Counted from the stretch's first letter, positions 45,343-53,616 are shown. The stretch is DNA of 64,000 bases from an uncultured Tateyamaria sp. (GCF_947497045.1 NZ_CANMEU010000001.1:434001-498000), one strand, 5' to 3'. The notes: generated by a model from the sequence alone, not told the origin. Numbers and translations: made by a program.

Positions 45343-45963
45343 ATGACACGCGCACATCTTCCCGGCATTCTTGCCATGGCCACTATCGTGGTGGCCTCCA
45401 ACATTCTTGTCCAATACCTGTTCGGCAATTGGCTGACATGGGGGGCGTTTACCTATCCGTTTGCGTTCCTCGTGACGGATATTATGAACCGTGTCTATGG
45501 GGCCGGGCCTGCGCGCACCGTCGTGTTGGTCGGCTTTATCGTGGGTGTGCTGTGTTCAATGATCGGCACGCAGATCGTGGGCGAATTCGGTCCGCTCGTC
45601 ACCTTCCGTATCGCCATGGGATCGGGCCTTGCCTTTCTGACGGCCCAACTGCTTGACGTTGGTATCTTTGCCGCCTTGCGTCGTGGCGTGTGGTGGAAGG
45701 CTCCGCTGGTTTCGACCCTGATCGGCAGTACCGTGGACACAGCCATTTTCTTCAGCGTCGCGTTTTCGGCCTCGCTGGCATTTATCGAGCCGGGCAATGA
45801 TGTGTCCTGGGCCGGCGAGGCTTTGCCGATCCTTGGCCTTGGACCCGTCGCACCACTTTGGGTGTCACTTGCCATCGCGGACTGGGCGGTAAAACTGACG
45901 CTTGCGCTTATTGCACTGGCACCGTTTCGCTGGATCACGGCACGTATGGGAACACGGGCATAA
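45343..45963 (+). CDS. yhhQ: Queuosine precursor transporter (VUT family)
   Basis: A 206-residue inner-membrane protein with about six helices. The signature TYPFAFLVTDIMNRVYG (residues ~37-53) and FRIAMGSGLAFLTAQLLDVGIF are those of the vitamin-uptake-transporter family that imports preQ0/preQ1 for queuosine tRNA modification. The helix ending SLAIADWAVKLTLALIALAPF closes the protein. No queuosine biosynthesis gene lies next to it. Confidence 0.9.
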   Translation: MTRAHLPGILAMATIVVASNILVQYLFGNWLTWGAFTYPFAFLVTDIMNRVYGAGPARTVVLVGFIVGVLCSMIGTQIVGEFGPLVTFRIAMGSGLAFLTAQLLDVGIFAALRRGVWWKAPLVSTLIGSTVDTAIFFSVAFSASLAFIEPGNDVSWAGEALPILGLGPVAPLWVSLAIADWAVKLTLALIALAPFRWITARMGTRA

Positions 45964-45968
45964 ATCCG

Positions 45969-45974
45969 TTGACT
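45969..45974 (+). promoter_or_regulatory. Possible -35 element of the candidate RNA gene
   Basis: TTGACT lies 49 nt before the 16S-complementary stretch. A clear -10 box at the right distance is not seen, so this is weak support for a separate promoter after yhhQ. Confidence 0.25.
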
Positions 45975-46032
45975 TTCACACCGGCTGTGCAAAGCTGGTG
46001 TTGAGTTCAACAAATGAAAAGGAGGTGATCCA

Positions 46033-46089
46033 GTGTCAAGAAAGGTATTGGAGCGAGGTGTCGGAACAGCTTGGGAGGCCGCCCTCTAG
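46033..46089 (+). CDS. Candidate 18-residue leader peptide
   Basis: GTG start at 46033, 7 nt after the GGAGG of an unusually long Shine-Dalgarno sequence, and stop TAG at 46087-46089. The peptide would be (M)SRKVLERGVGTAWEAAL. The spacing is ideal for translation. No codon run typical of an amino-acid attenuator is present. It could also be a by-product of a non-coding RNA. Confidence 0.35.
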   Translation: MSRKVLERGVGTAWEAAL

Positions 46090-46160
46090 GGCAACCCCAC
46101 GCGGCGCAGGCCGCCAAGTTGGTCGGTGAGATCTAACCGGCACACCTCCGAAACATTTCG

Positions 46161-46192
46161 AAAAGGGCCACCCGCAAAGGTGGCCCTTTTTT
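46161..46192 (+). terminator. Rho-independent terminator
   Basis: An 8-bp GC-rich stem GGGCCACC (46165-46172) / GGTGGCCC (46179-46186) with loop CGCAAA is preceded by AAAA and followed by six T residues. It would end the candidate RNA 135 nt before arfB. Confidence 0.85.
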
Positions 46193-46327
46193 CGTGCGTT
46201 CAAGTGGCCACGGCTGTCTGTGTCTGGGATGCTCTGCGTCTTCGGCATTGTGTCTCTCCCGAAATTATTTGTGGATTGGAGGACAAACGCACTGGTCGGG
46301 CAGGTCGTTCCATGGGTAGCAAGGGGG

Positions 46328-46750
46328 ATGTTGCACATCACGGATGATATACAGATTCAGGACTGGGAGCTGAGCGAGAGCTTTGTGCGCGCATCCGGCC
46401 CCGGCGGGCAGAACGTGAACAAGGTCGCCACAGCCGTCGAATTGCGCTTTGAAGCGGCGCGTTCGCCCTCGCTCGCCGCTGCGGTCAAGACGCGGCTGCG
46501 CCGTCTGGCGGGGCGGCGGTGGACGACTGAAGGTGCGTTGATCATCCAATGCGACGAAACCCGCAGTCAGGCCCGCAACCGCGATATCGCCCGCCAGCGG
46601 CTTGCCGAATTGATCAAGAAGGCCCTCGTCGCCCCCAAACGCCGTATCGCCACCAAGCCCACGTTTGGTTCGAAAAAGCGCCGCCTCAAGGCCAAGAAAG
46701 TGCGCGGTGAGGTCAAACAGATGCGCGGTCGCGTCGACCCGGAAAGCTAG
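46328..46750 (+). CDS. arfB: Alternative ribosome-rescue factor B (peptidyl-tRNA hydrolase domain protein, YaeJ)
   Basis: A 140-residue class-I-release-factor-like peptidyl-tRNA hydrolase that frees ribosomes stalled at mRNA ends. The catalytic GGQ is at 26-28 in ASGPGGQNVNKVATAVEL, and the tail is a lysine/arginine-rich helix (KKRRLKAKKVRGEVKQMRGR) that enters the empty mRNA channel. Both features are needed for ArfB activity and both are present. The ATG follows a GGGGG run with almost no spacing; a TTG one codon later is an alternative. It sits behind the terminator of the candidate RNA and 3 nt before the DMT gene. Confidence 0.9.
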   Translation: MLHITDDIQIQDWELSESFVRASGPGGQNVNKVATAVELRFEAARSPSLAAAVKTRLRRLAGRRWTTEGALIIQCDETRSQARNRDIARQRLAELIKKALVAPKRRIATKPTFGSKKRRLKAKKVRGEVKQMRGRVDPES

Positions 46751-46753
46751 GGG

Positions 46754-47656
46754 ATGCGCCCCACGGATCGCCCGGCCCTTGCTATCGTGCTTAGCCTGAT
46801 TGCGTTGATCCTGTTCGATGCGATGGGCCTTGTGATCAAGCATCTGTCCACCACCTATTCCGCTGCCGAACTGTCGGCCTGGCGCAACCTGTTTGGCATC
46901 TTTCCTGTGCTGATTGCGTTGATGATGTCGCGCAAGTGGCATGCGGCGGGACGTTCCATTCGTATTCGCCAATGGCGGCTGGGCCTGTCGCGCGGGTTTG
47001 TCGTGACGCTGGCGCAGCTGTGCTATTACCTATCCTTGGGGCGGATGGAGTTCGCGACCGCCTCGACCATCACCTATGCCAATGCGCTGTTTGTCACAGC
47101 CCTTACCGTGCTCTTGTTGGGTGAACGGGTCGGTTGGGTGCGATGGGGTGCTGTCACCATCGGATTTGTCGGCGTGGTATTGGTGATGCGCCCGGGTTCC
47201 GCTGCCTTCAGCACGGACGCCCTTTTGCCCCTGTTCGCGGCTTTGCTGTATGCGTTGGTGACGGTGCAGGCCCGCACGATAGACGATGATGTCCCCAGCC
47301 CGCTGGTGAACCTTTATTCATCGGTCGCAGCCCTTATCGGGGCCTTTTTTCTGGCGCTTGGGTTTGGCGGGTTTACCCCGGTGCACAGTGCAGCGGACAT
47401 GGGTTGGATCGTGGCCATGGGTGCCTTTGGTGGCACGGCGGTGTTGCTGTTGGTCGTCAGCTATCGCATGACCGAACCCAGCAATCTGGCCCCGTTCAGC
47501 TATTTCGGCATTCCGCTGGCCTTTGTTCTGGGCTGGCTGTTTTTTGACGAAACCCCGTGGGACGCCTTGTTCCCCGGCGCGCTACTGATCGCGACCGGGG
47601 GGCTGATGATCGTCTGGCGTGAACGGCGGCGCGCCCGGGCGGCGCAACACTTTTAA
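46754..47656 (+). CDS. DMT family transporter (two EamA domains)
   Basis: A 300-residue permease with about ten helices in two EamA repeats (about 10-140 and 155-290). The first repeat ends MEFATASTITYANALFVTALTVLLLGE, where the stretch ATASTITYANALF is the EamA signature; the second ends APFSYFGIPLAFVLGWLFFDE. The exporter substrate is unknown (amino acids or metabolites in relatives). It is 3 nt after arfB and its stop overlaps the converging lipoprotein gene by 4 nt. Confidence 0.9.
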   Translation: MRPTDRPALAIVLSLIALILFDAMGLVIKHLSTTYSAAELSAWRNLFGIFPVLIALMMSRKWHAAGRSIRIRQWRLGLSRGFVVTLAQLCYYLSLGRMEFATASTITYANALFVTALTVLLLGERVGWVRWGAVTIGFVGVVLVMRPGSAAFSTDALLPLFAALLYALVTVQARTIDDDVPSPLVNLYSSVAALIGAFFLALGFGGFTPVHSAADMGWIVAMGAFGGTAVLLLVVSYRMTEPSNLAPFSYFGIPLAFVLGWLFFDETPWDALFPGALLIATGGLMIVWRERRRARAAQHF

Positions 47657-48273
47657 CGCAACAAAATAGCGTCCCGTGCCGCTTGAGCTTCGCGGGTCAG
47701 TTGGGCCGTCGCGCTCATGTGCCAGTGGAGCCCGGAATGACCTCGGTCAGTGGCATCCCGAAGGTTCACCTGAGCTGTTTCAGTGTTTGCAATCGTATCG
47801 CTTAGCGCATCGGCAATCCAGTTTTGGCTTTGACGGATGCTGTCGGTCTGTGCGGCATAGTCAGCCTCCGAGATCAGGCCCAGATCGCGTTCCATATTCA
47901 GGTTTTTCAAGCGGGCGCTCTGCGTGTGCAGTGCCGCCTCGACGCTGTCCATCTGGTCGTTCATCGCACGCAAACTACGCACCAAGGCATCCGCAGAGAC
48001 AAGTTCGTTACGTCCATCCGTTTGGGCAACGGGGGTCACGCCTTGCCGCGCTTTTGAGCGGCGCACGAGGGTTTGGGCGAGTGCGCTCAGCGCTTGCGCT
48101 TCGGTCGTTACGTCAATGGTCTCGACAACTTCAGCAGGGGCGGTTGACGGCCCGCGCTGCTCTGAAAATCCGATCAACGACACGTCCAGCCGCGATGTTT
48201 CTTCCACGCTCGAGGCGCACCCTGCCAAGATCCCAACACTCAGGATCATCCCTGTTTTTACAAAACTATACAT
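47653..48273 (-). CDS. Predicted lipoprotein, unknown function
   Basis: About 206 residues from the ATG at 48273. The signal peptide ends in the lipobox ILAGC (Cys19), so it should be lipid-anchored in the periplasm. The mature protein is mostly alpha-helical, Ala/Gln-rich and probably coiled coil around residues 100-200 (LRAMNDQMDSVEAALHTQ, SEADYAAQTDSI). No family recognised. It is an orphan gene between two converging or diverging neighbours. Confidence 0.65.
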   Translation of the reverse strand: MYSFVKTGMILSVGILAGCASSVEETSRLDVSLIGFSEQRGPSTAPAEVVETIDVTTEAQALSALAQTLVRRSKARQGVTPVAQTDGRNELVSADALVRSLRAMNDQMDSVEAALHTQSARLKNLNMERDLGLISEADYAAQTDSIRQSQNWIADALSDTIANTETAQVNLRDATDRGHSGLHWHMSATAQLTREAQAARDAILLR

Positions 48274-48409
48274 GACGCGATTGCCCGTCCTTCTTAAAAA
48301 ATACCTGCTCTTTGAGAGCGAGATATCGGGCAATTGTGGTTAATTTTGGGCCATTGTATAATTTTGCGAAACAATGATGGCCATCAGGCATGTTTGCGCC
48401 AAAGCCCGG

Positions 48410-49702
48410 TCAGACCTCGACTGCCTGCGCCTCTTGTACGCCCACCTGAAACACCCGTTTGTACCGCTCGATTTCGGATTGCGGGCCCATCGCCTTGTTA
48501 GGGTTGTCCGACAGCTTGACCGTTGGCCTTCCGTTGGCCGAGATCGCCTTGCAGACCAGCGAGAACGGCGCCAGTCGATCATCCTTGGTCAGCCCCTTGA
48601 AATCGTTGGTCAGCATCGTGCCCCACCCGAACGACACTTTGACCCGGCCTGCGAATTTTTTGTGCAATTCAACGATCTTTGCGGCGTCCAACCCGTCCGA
48701 AAAGATCACCAGCTTTTCACGCGGATCTTCACCACGGGTTTTCCACCACTTGATCGCGTTTTCCGCGCCGGTCGCCGGGTCACCACTGTCGATCCGTATC
48801 CCGGTCCAGCCCGCCAGCCAGTCGGGGGCGTTGTCCAGAAACCCTTGGGTGCCATAAGTATCGGGCAAGATCACCCGCAGATTGCCGTCATGTTCCTCGT
48901 GCCAATCGCTCAGCACATCATAGGGGGCCTGAGCCAGTGCCGCATCATCCGCGGCCAGTGCAGAATAGACCATGGGCAGTTCATGTGCGTTGGTCCCGAT
49001 CGCCGCCACATCCCGGTTCTTGGCAATCAGGCAATTGGACGTGCCCACGAACGCCTCGCCCAACCCCTCGCCCATCGCCTGCACGCACCAGTCCTGCCAC
49101 AGGAAGGAATGCCGCCGCCGCGTCCCGAAATCAGCGACCCGCAGCCCGGCATGGCCGCGCAGCACTTCGATCTTTTCCCACAGCTTCGTCATGGCGCGCG
49201 CATAAAGCACTTGCAGCTCGAACCGGCCCATTTCGTTCAGTACAGCGCGCCCGCGCAGCTCCATGAGTACCGCAAGTGCGGGGATTTCCCACAACATGAC
49301 CTCGGGCCAGGACCCTTCGAACGTCAGCTCATACTGATCGCCGCGCCGTTCAAGGTGGTAGGCGGGTAGCCGGAGAGTCTCGAACCAGTCCATAAACTCA
49401 GGCGTGAACATCTGGCGTTTGCCGTAGAACGTGTTGCCGCGCATCCACGTGCTTTCGCCACGGCTGAGCGATAGTGAGCGGATGTGATCGAGTTGTTCGC
49501 GCAGCTCGCCCTCGTCGATCAGGTCGGCCAGCGGGACATGTTTGGATCGGTTGATCAGGCTGAAAGTGACTTGGGTATCCGGCTTGTTGCGAAACACCGA
49601 TTGGCACATGAGCAGTTTATAAAAATCGGTGTCGATCAGGGACCGGACAATCGGGTCGATCTTCCATTTATGGTTCCAGACACGGGTGGCGATATCAACC
49701 AT
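48410..49702 (-). CDS. pncB: Nicotinate phosphoribosyltransferase
   Basis: A 430-residue enzyme that couples nicotinate and PRPP to nicotinate mononucleotide in NAD salvage, in the cytoplasm. Family blocks are SLIDTDFYKLLM (start), RGNTFYG, LWEIPALAVLMELRG, ADFGTRRRHS (with the autophosphorylated or PRPP-contacting region), GTSNCLIAK, GTNAHELPM, IRIDSGDP and FSDGLD, all present. AAGGA lies upstream of the ATG within the last codons of the NYN gene, so the two are co-transcribed. Together with pncA it forms the Preiss-Handler entry. Confidence 0.96.
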   Translation of the reverse strand: MVDIATRVWNHKWKIDPIVRSLIDTDFYKLLMCQSVFRNKPDTQVTFSLINRSKHVPLADLIDEGELREQLDHIRSLSLSRGESTWMRGNTFYGKRQMFTPEFMDWFETLRLPAYHLERRGDQYELTFEGSWPEVMLWEIPALAVLMELRGRAVLNEMGRFELQVLYARAMTKLWEKIEVLRGHAGLRVADFGTRRRHSFLWQDWCVQAMGEGLGEAFVGTSNCLIAKNRDVAAIGTNAHELPMVYSALAADDAALAQAPYDVLSDWHEEHDGNLRVILPDTYGTQGFLDNAPDWLAGWTGIRIDSGDPATGAENAIKWWKTRGEDPREKLVIFSDGLDAAKIVELHKKFAGRVKVSFGWGTMLTNDFKGLTKDDRLAPFSLVCKAISANGRPTVKLSDNPNKAMGPQSEIERYKRVFQVGVQEAQAVEV

Positions 49703-49705
49703 TGT

Positions 49706-50484
49706 TCAGTCCTTGATCTTATATGGCTTCGTAAATCCAGACGCGATGCCATCAATATGCTCCATGAGATCACCATCTACACTCTGCCACATCGGATCCA
49801 AGATAAACTCGACACCTTCTCTTCTGGCTACCTTGGCCGCCGGAATGAAATCACTGTCGCCCGTTACAAGAACGATTGTATCGACCTGTCGTTTGAGTGT
49901 CATGGACGCGATATCGAGGCCGATCTTCATATCCACTCCTTTCTGGCGGAGCGGAAAATAAACTGAATCGGCGTTATTTCCCGCCAAGGTGCAAGGGCCT
50001 CGCGCAAACTAACCAAGTCCACATCTTCAAGCGATACTTGCTGCGAGAGAATAGAATCGATTTCGTCCACACGATGGTAAAATTTTAGCAGGGACTTCAT
50101 GTTTGCGTCGAAAGGAGTCCAAGTGCGCTCTGCTTTGAGGGTTCCGAGACGAAGGGCAAACTTGCGTTGCTTACGCAATAGATCGAATAGACCTCTTCGG
50201 AAGGCAGCTTCGGCCGTTCTGTCGAAATTTACTTGCTTCCAACTTATCGGATTAAATGGAGAACCATCATAAGGCTGCGCATCGTAAAAGAACATTCGAT
50301 AGACATGATCTAGCCAATCGGATGACTTACAGCTAGGCACCAGCTGCATGATATGGTTTTGGCATAGACGTACAATTTCTTGTTTTACTGAATTCGCGTC
50401 TTTCTCTGAAATGCCAGGCCAAGCCTTAATGCGTTTCAGGAAAAAGCCACCGCCGATCAAAATTGCCACTCGTCTTATACGCAA
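49706..50484 (-). pseudogene. NYN (LabA/PIN-like) domain protein, frameshifted and lacking a conserved Asp
   Basis: The protein is split over two reading frames. The first frame (50484 to 49927) encodes RRVAILIGGGFFLKR, the DUF88 middle (DWLDHVYRMFFYDAQPY, LLRKQRKFALRLG) and then runs off after LAPWREITP. The second (from about 49987) resumes with LRQKGVDMKIGLDIASM, LVTGDSDFIPAAK and FILDPMWQSV. A -1 shift near 49940-49987 joins them into the usual full-length NYN protein. In addition, the first catalytic aspartate (normally ILIDGG) is glycine here. The two defects argue for a decayed nuclease gene. A+T content is visibly higher than around it. It sits between pncA and pncB on the same strand. 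Confidence 0.8.
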
Positions 50485-50505
50485 GAGACATGTCCAAACG
50501 AAAAA

Positions 50506-50560
50506 GCTCCACCTTCTGGCACAGCCCCAAGATCAGTGGGGCGGCCTGCTTCGGTGGAGC
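50506..50560. other. Symmetric imperfect hairpin between pncA and the NYN pseudogene
   Basis: An outer 8-bp stem GCTCCACC (50506-50513) / GGTGGAGC (50553-50560) encloses equal 10-nt unpaired arms and an inner 5-bp stem GCCCC (50524-50528) / GGGGC (50538-50542) around a 9-nt loop. It could be an intercistronic structure or the remnant of a mobile element end. Confidence 0.35.
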
Positions 50561-50630
50561 GGATGCAAACAGTATGAGTCAGCTTGGCCGACGGAGCAAG
50601 AGTCATGATTGCAACAGTGATTCAAAAAAG

Positions 50631-51230
50631 TCACAGCGTCAACTGAACCCCGGCGTCCTTCATGCCTGTCTTCGCAGCGGCCAGCGATCCATCCAGATCG
50701 ATGCCGCGGCACAGGTCCAGCCGGACCGTCACATCGAACCCGAGTTGTGCTGCATCCACCGCCGAAAAGTTTATGCAAAAATCCGTTGCCAGCCCCACAA
50801 GAGTCAGCGTGTCGATCCCGCGCGTCCGCAGATAGCCCTCGAGCCCGGTTGGCGTCGTGTGGTCGTTTTCGAAAAAAGCCGAGTAGCTGTCGATGCCGGG
50901 TCGATATCCCTTGCGCACGATCATTTGTGCACGTTCGACGTTGAGGTCAGGGTGGAACGCGGCCCCTTGGCTACCTCGGATACAGTGATCAGGCCACAAC
51001 ACCTGCGGCCCATAGGCCATGTCGATCCTGTCATAGGCTGTGTGCCCCGGATGAGAGGACGCAAATGACGAATGACCTGCCGGGTGCCAATCCTGGGTCA
51101 GGATCACCGCCTCTGCCGTGTTCGTCAGCACGTTGATCCCGTCCACGATCTGATCGCCATCCGGCACGGCCAGCGCGCCACCGGGGCAAAAGTCGTTCTG
51201 CACATCGATCACGATCAGGGCATGGGTCAT
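50631..51230 (-). CDS. pncA: Nicotinamidase
   Basis: A 199-residue isochorismatase-fold amidase that turns nicotinamide into nicotinate. The catalytic triad is D9 (IVIDVQNDF), K107 (RKGYRPG) and C152 (ATDFCINFSA), and the metal ligands are D47 and H49 (QDWHP) and H82 (WPDHC). All are intact. It is upstream of the NYN remnant and pncB on the same strand, giving a salvage unit. It is divergent from trhO. Confidence 0.96.
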   Translation of the reverse strand: MTHALIVIDVQNDFCPGGALAVPDGDQIVDGINVLTNTAEAVILTQDWHPAGHSSFASSHPGHTAYDRIDMAYGPQVLWPDHCIRGSQGAAFHPDLNVERAQMIVRKGYRPGIDSYSAFFENDHTTPTGLEGYLRTRGIDTLTLVGLATDFCINFSAVDAAQLGFDVTVRLDLCRGIDLDGSLAAAKTGMKDAGVQLTL

Positions 51231-51314
51231 GGGCTTCTCCGCAATGGTACGCGGTCAGTGTCGCACCGCCCCGCCCCCTTGCACAAGGGCATCGCGTTGC
51301 CCTATTTCGCAGAT

Positions 51315-52235
51315 ATGTTCACCATCGCTGCTCTTTATCACTTCACCCGGTTTGCCGATATCGGGGCCCTCAAACCGCCTTTGGTTACACTTTGTGCCGC
51401 CAATGATGTGCGCGGGTCGTTGTTGCTGGCCTCCGAAGGGATCAATGGCACCATTGCGGGGCCACGCCCGGGCATTGACGCAGTGCTGGCCCATATCCGC
51501 GCGCTGCCCGGTTGCGCCGATCTGGAGTGGAAGGAGAGTACCAGCCCCACGGCTCCCTTCGGCAAGATGAAGGTGCGTTTGAAGCGTGAGATCGTCACCA
51601 TGGGTCAGCCCGACGTCGACCCGACTGCCCGCACGGGTCACTATGTTGAGGCCTCCGGTTGGAACGACCTGATTGGCCGCGAGGATGTGGCTGTGATCGA
51701 CACCCGCAATGATTACGAGGTCGCCATCGGGACCTTTGACGGCGCCGTCGATCCGGCCACCGCCAGCTTTGGGGAGTTTCCGGCGTGGTGGGAGGCGAAC
51801 AAGGATCAGTTTCGGGGTAAGAAAATCGCAATGTTCTGCACGGGCGGTATTCGTTGTGAGAAGTCAACGAACTACCTGATTGGGCAGGGGGTGGAGGATG
51901 TCTATCACCTCAAGGGGGGTATTCTGAAATATCTCGAAGAGGTCCCGCAGGCCGACAGCACATGGCATGGCGAGTGCTTTGTCTTTGATGGGCGCGTCAG
52001 TGTCGGCCATGGCTTGGCCATCGGCCCGCATCTGTTGTGTCATGCCTGTCGTCGCCCGATCCTGCCTGCCGACCGTGATCGGCCCCAATTCGAGCAAGGA
52101 GTCGCCTGTCATCATTGCGCAGACGAGACGTCGGATACGGACAAGGCCCGATTCCGCGAACGTCAGAAACAGATGGGTTTGGCGCGCGATCGCGGCACCG
52201 CCCATATGACCGGCCATGTCACCGACAAAGGCTGA
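51315..52235 (+). CDS. trhO: tRNA uridine-34 hydroxylase (rhodanese-like, TrhO/YceA)
   Basis: A 306-residue protein. The N-terminal acylphosphatase-like domain has GSLLLASEGINGTIAG, then a rhodanese domain with the catalytic C175 in FCTGGIRCEKS and HLKGGILKYLEE. The C-terminal zinc-binding extension has CHACRRP and CHHC. TrhO hydroxylates U34 of certain tRNAs with prephenate-derived or oxygen-dependent chemistry, on the way to cmo5U/mo5U. The ATG at 51315 begins the conserved FTIAALYHF block; the ribosome-binding site is weak. A palindromic repeat follows the stop. Confidence 0.93.
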   Translation: MFTIAALYHFTRFADIGALKPPLVTLCAANDVRGSLLLASEGINGTIAGPRPGIDAVLAHIRALPGCADLEWKESTSPTAPFGKMKVRLKREIVTMGQPDVDPTARTGHYVEASGWNDLIGREDVAVIDTRNDYEVAIGTFDGAVDPATASFGEFPAWWEANKDQFRGKKIAMFCTGGIRCEKSTNYLIGQGVEDVYHLKGGILKYLEEVPQADSTWHGECFVFDGRVSVGHGLAIGPHLLCHACRRPILPADRDRPQFEQGVACHHCADETSDTDKARFRERQKQMGLARDRGTAHMTGHVTDKG

Positions 52236-52239
52236 GATG

Positions 52240-52262
52240 GGCGGACGACACGTCCGCCTTAC
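52240..52262. repeat. Third copy of the 23-nt palindromic repeat
   Basis: GGCGGACG / CGTCCGCC with loop ACA and trailing TTAC. Compared with the copy at 21074 the only differences are a C/G swap inside the stem, matched by the complementary swap in the other arm. It lies between the converging trhO and MFS genes and may act as a terminator. Confidence 0.7.
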
Positions 52263-52269
52263 GGGGCGA

Positions 52270-53484
52270 TTACGCCGGTTGCATTGCCCCTCGGGATCGG
52301 CTGCGTGACAGCAGCCACAGCATGATCGCGATATTCGCCCCATTCCAGACGATCCCGTTCCAGAATGCCATTTGATAGCTACCCGTCATGTCGTAGATCC
52401 ACCCCGACATCCAGCCTCCGAGCGCCATGCCCATGATCGTCGCCATCAGCACGAAACCCACCCGTGCGCCGGCCTCGCGTGCGGGCATGTATTCGCGCAC
52501 GATAATCGCATAGCTGGGGACGATCCCACCCTGGCTCAGCCCGAACACGAGGCTGACCACGTAGAGCGAGATCAGCGCGTCAGAAGGCAGGTACAGCGCT
52601 AGCGCAATCGCCTGCGCGATAGAGCCCAACAACAACGTGCGCACCCCGCCCAATCTGTCCGCAAGCAGGCCCGAGATCAGTCTCGATCCGACCCCACCCA
52701 GCAACATGAGCGACAGCATCTCTGCCCCCACGGCCGGGCCGTAGCCGAGATCAACACAGTAGCTCACGATATGGACCTGCGGCATCGACATCGCCACACA
52801 GCAACCGACCCCGGCCAAGCCCAGCAAACAGGCCAGTGCTGTCGGGGACAGTCCTGCGGATCGCGCATTTGCGGAGGATGCGGCCTCGGCCATTTGGTGC
52901 GCGCTGTCAGGAACCTGCCGCCGCAAAGCGAAGGCCAGCGGCACAACAACCAACACTGTCGCCGCTGCGAGGACGGCATAAGTGGCCCGCCATCCATCTT
53001 CGGCCAACACGCCCGCCAAGATCAGTGGCCAGATGGCCCCCGACAGGTAGTTTCCGCTTGCCGCAATCGCGACCGCAATGCCGCGCCGCTTCATAAACCA
53101 GTGCGAGATATCCGCAATCAAAGGACCAAATCCGACTGACGTTCCAAAGCCCACAATCAGTTGTGCCAACGACAGCGCCCAGATCGAACCCGCGGCCATT
53201 GCAAGCCCGTATCCCCCCGCAATACCCAACGCGCACACGATCAACACAGGCGTGACACCCCATCGATCCACCGCCCGGCCCACGATGAAATTGCCCGTCG
53301 CGAACCCGATCATGGTCAGCGTGTAGGGCAGGCTCGCGTCCGCGCGGCTCACCCCGAATTCGGCCTGAACCGCTGGCATGATGACAATGATGGCCCACAT
53401 GCCTGCATTCGCCACCATCGCAATGGTCAATGTCAGCGCGAGTCGCGTCCACGAATAGCGGCTGTCATGTGTTGGTGCGGTCAT
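52270..53484 (-). CDS. MFS transporter
   Basis: A 404-residue 12-helix major facilitator from the ATG at 53484 (a longer frame begins at 53523). Features are the N-terminal WTRLALTLTIAMVANAGMW helix, the loop-2 motif GRAVDRWGVTP, LIVGFGTSVGFGPLIADISHWF (helices 4-5) and SRLISGLLADRLGGVRT. This pattern is of the monocarboxylate/oxalate-formate-like group; substrate unknown. It converges on trhO and is divergent from motB. Confidence 0.88.
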   Translation of the reverse strand: MTAPTHDSRYSWTRLALTLTIAMVANAGMWAIIVIMPAVQAEFGVSRADASLPYTLTMIGFATGNFIVGRAVDRWGVTPVLIVCALGIAGGYGLAMAAGSIWALSLAQLIVGFGTSVGFGPLIADISHWFMKRRGIAVAIAASGNYLSGAIWPLILAGVLAEDGWRATYAVLAAATVLVVVPLAFALRRQVPDSAHQMAEAASSANARSAGLSPTALACLLGLAGVGCCVAMSMPQVHIVSYCVDLGYGPAVGAEMLSLMLLGGVGSRLISGLLADRLGGVRTLLLGSIAQAIALALYLPSDALISLYVVSLVFGLSQGGIVPSYAIIVREYMPAREAGARVGFVLMATIMGMALGGWMSGWIYDMTGSYQMAFWNGIVWNGANIAIMLWLLSRSRSRGAMQPA

Positions 53485-53551
53485 GCGCTTATCTGTGACC
53501 TTTACCACCATCCATGCAAGCACCGACTTTCATTTCGTACAATTGGATGTG

Positions 53552-53566
53552 TTAAGCCAAGGGTAA
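53552..53566 (+). promoter_or_regulatory. CtrA-like box upstream of motB (TTAA-N7-GTAA)
   Basis: The 15-nt element has one mismatch to TTAA-N7-TTAA and ends 50 nt before the motB ATG, the same distance range as the other flagellar boxes here. Confidence 0.4.
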
Positions 53567-53616
53567 GGCCACTGCTGTACACCGCTCCTCGGGTGAGAAG
53601 AACCGAGGTATGGGCC

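Larger units (their letters stand above)
46010..46192 (+). ncRNA. Candidate structured RNA / leader-peptide gene with 16S-complementary segment
   Basis: This is the only gene-free stretch above 300 bases (45964-46327). It holds AAAGGAGGTGATCCAG (46018-46033), an exact complement of the 16S rRNA 3' end, then an 18-codon ORF, several nested hairpins (GCCCT/AGGGC at 46080-46091; CTTGG/CCAAG around 46070-46118), and CACCTCC (46143-46149), which can pair with GGAGGTG (46021-46027). A strong intrinsic terminator closes it. The compact order of promoter-like box, perfect Shine-Dalgarno, mini-ORF, internal anti-Shine-Dalgarno and terminator suggests a small regulatory RNA or attenuated leader. I know no named family that fits. 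Confidence 0.45.

Noticed and set aside
46010-46192. tmRNA or 4.5S RNA at the arfB locus
   Set aside because: No tRNA-like ends, no tag ORF of the tmRNA type and no SRP-RNA core sequence are visible.
49927-49987. Programmed -1 frameshift in the NYN gene
   Set aside because: No X-XXY-YYZ heptamer in the correct frame was found in the overlap, and the loss of the first catalytic Asp supports decay instead.
50463-51068. A plus-strand frame across the pncA upstream region
   Set aside because: It lies antisense to pncA for most of its length, and the free part is Ser/Lys-rich without a motif.
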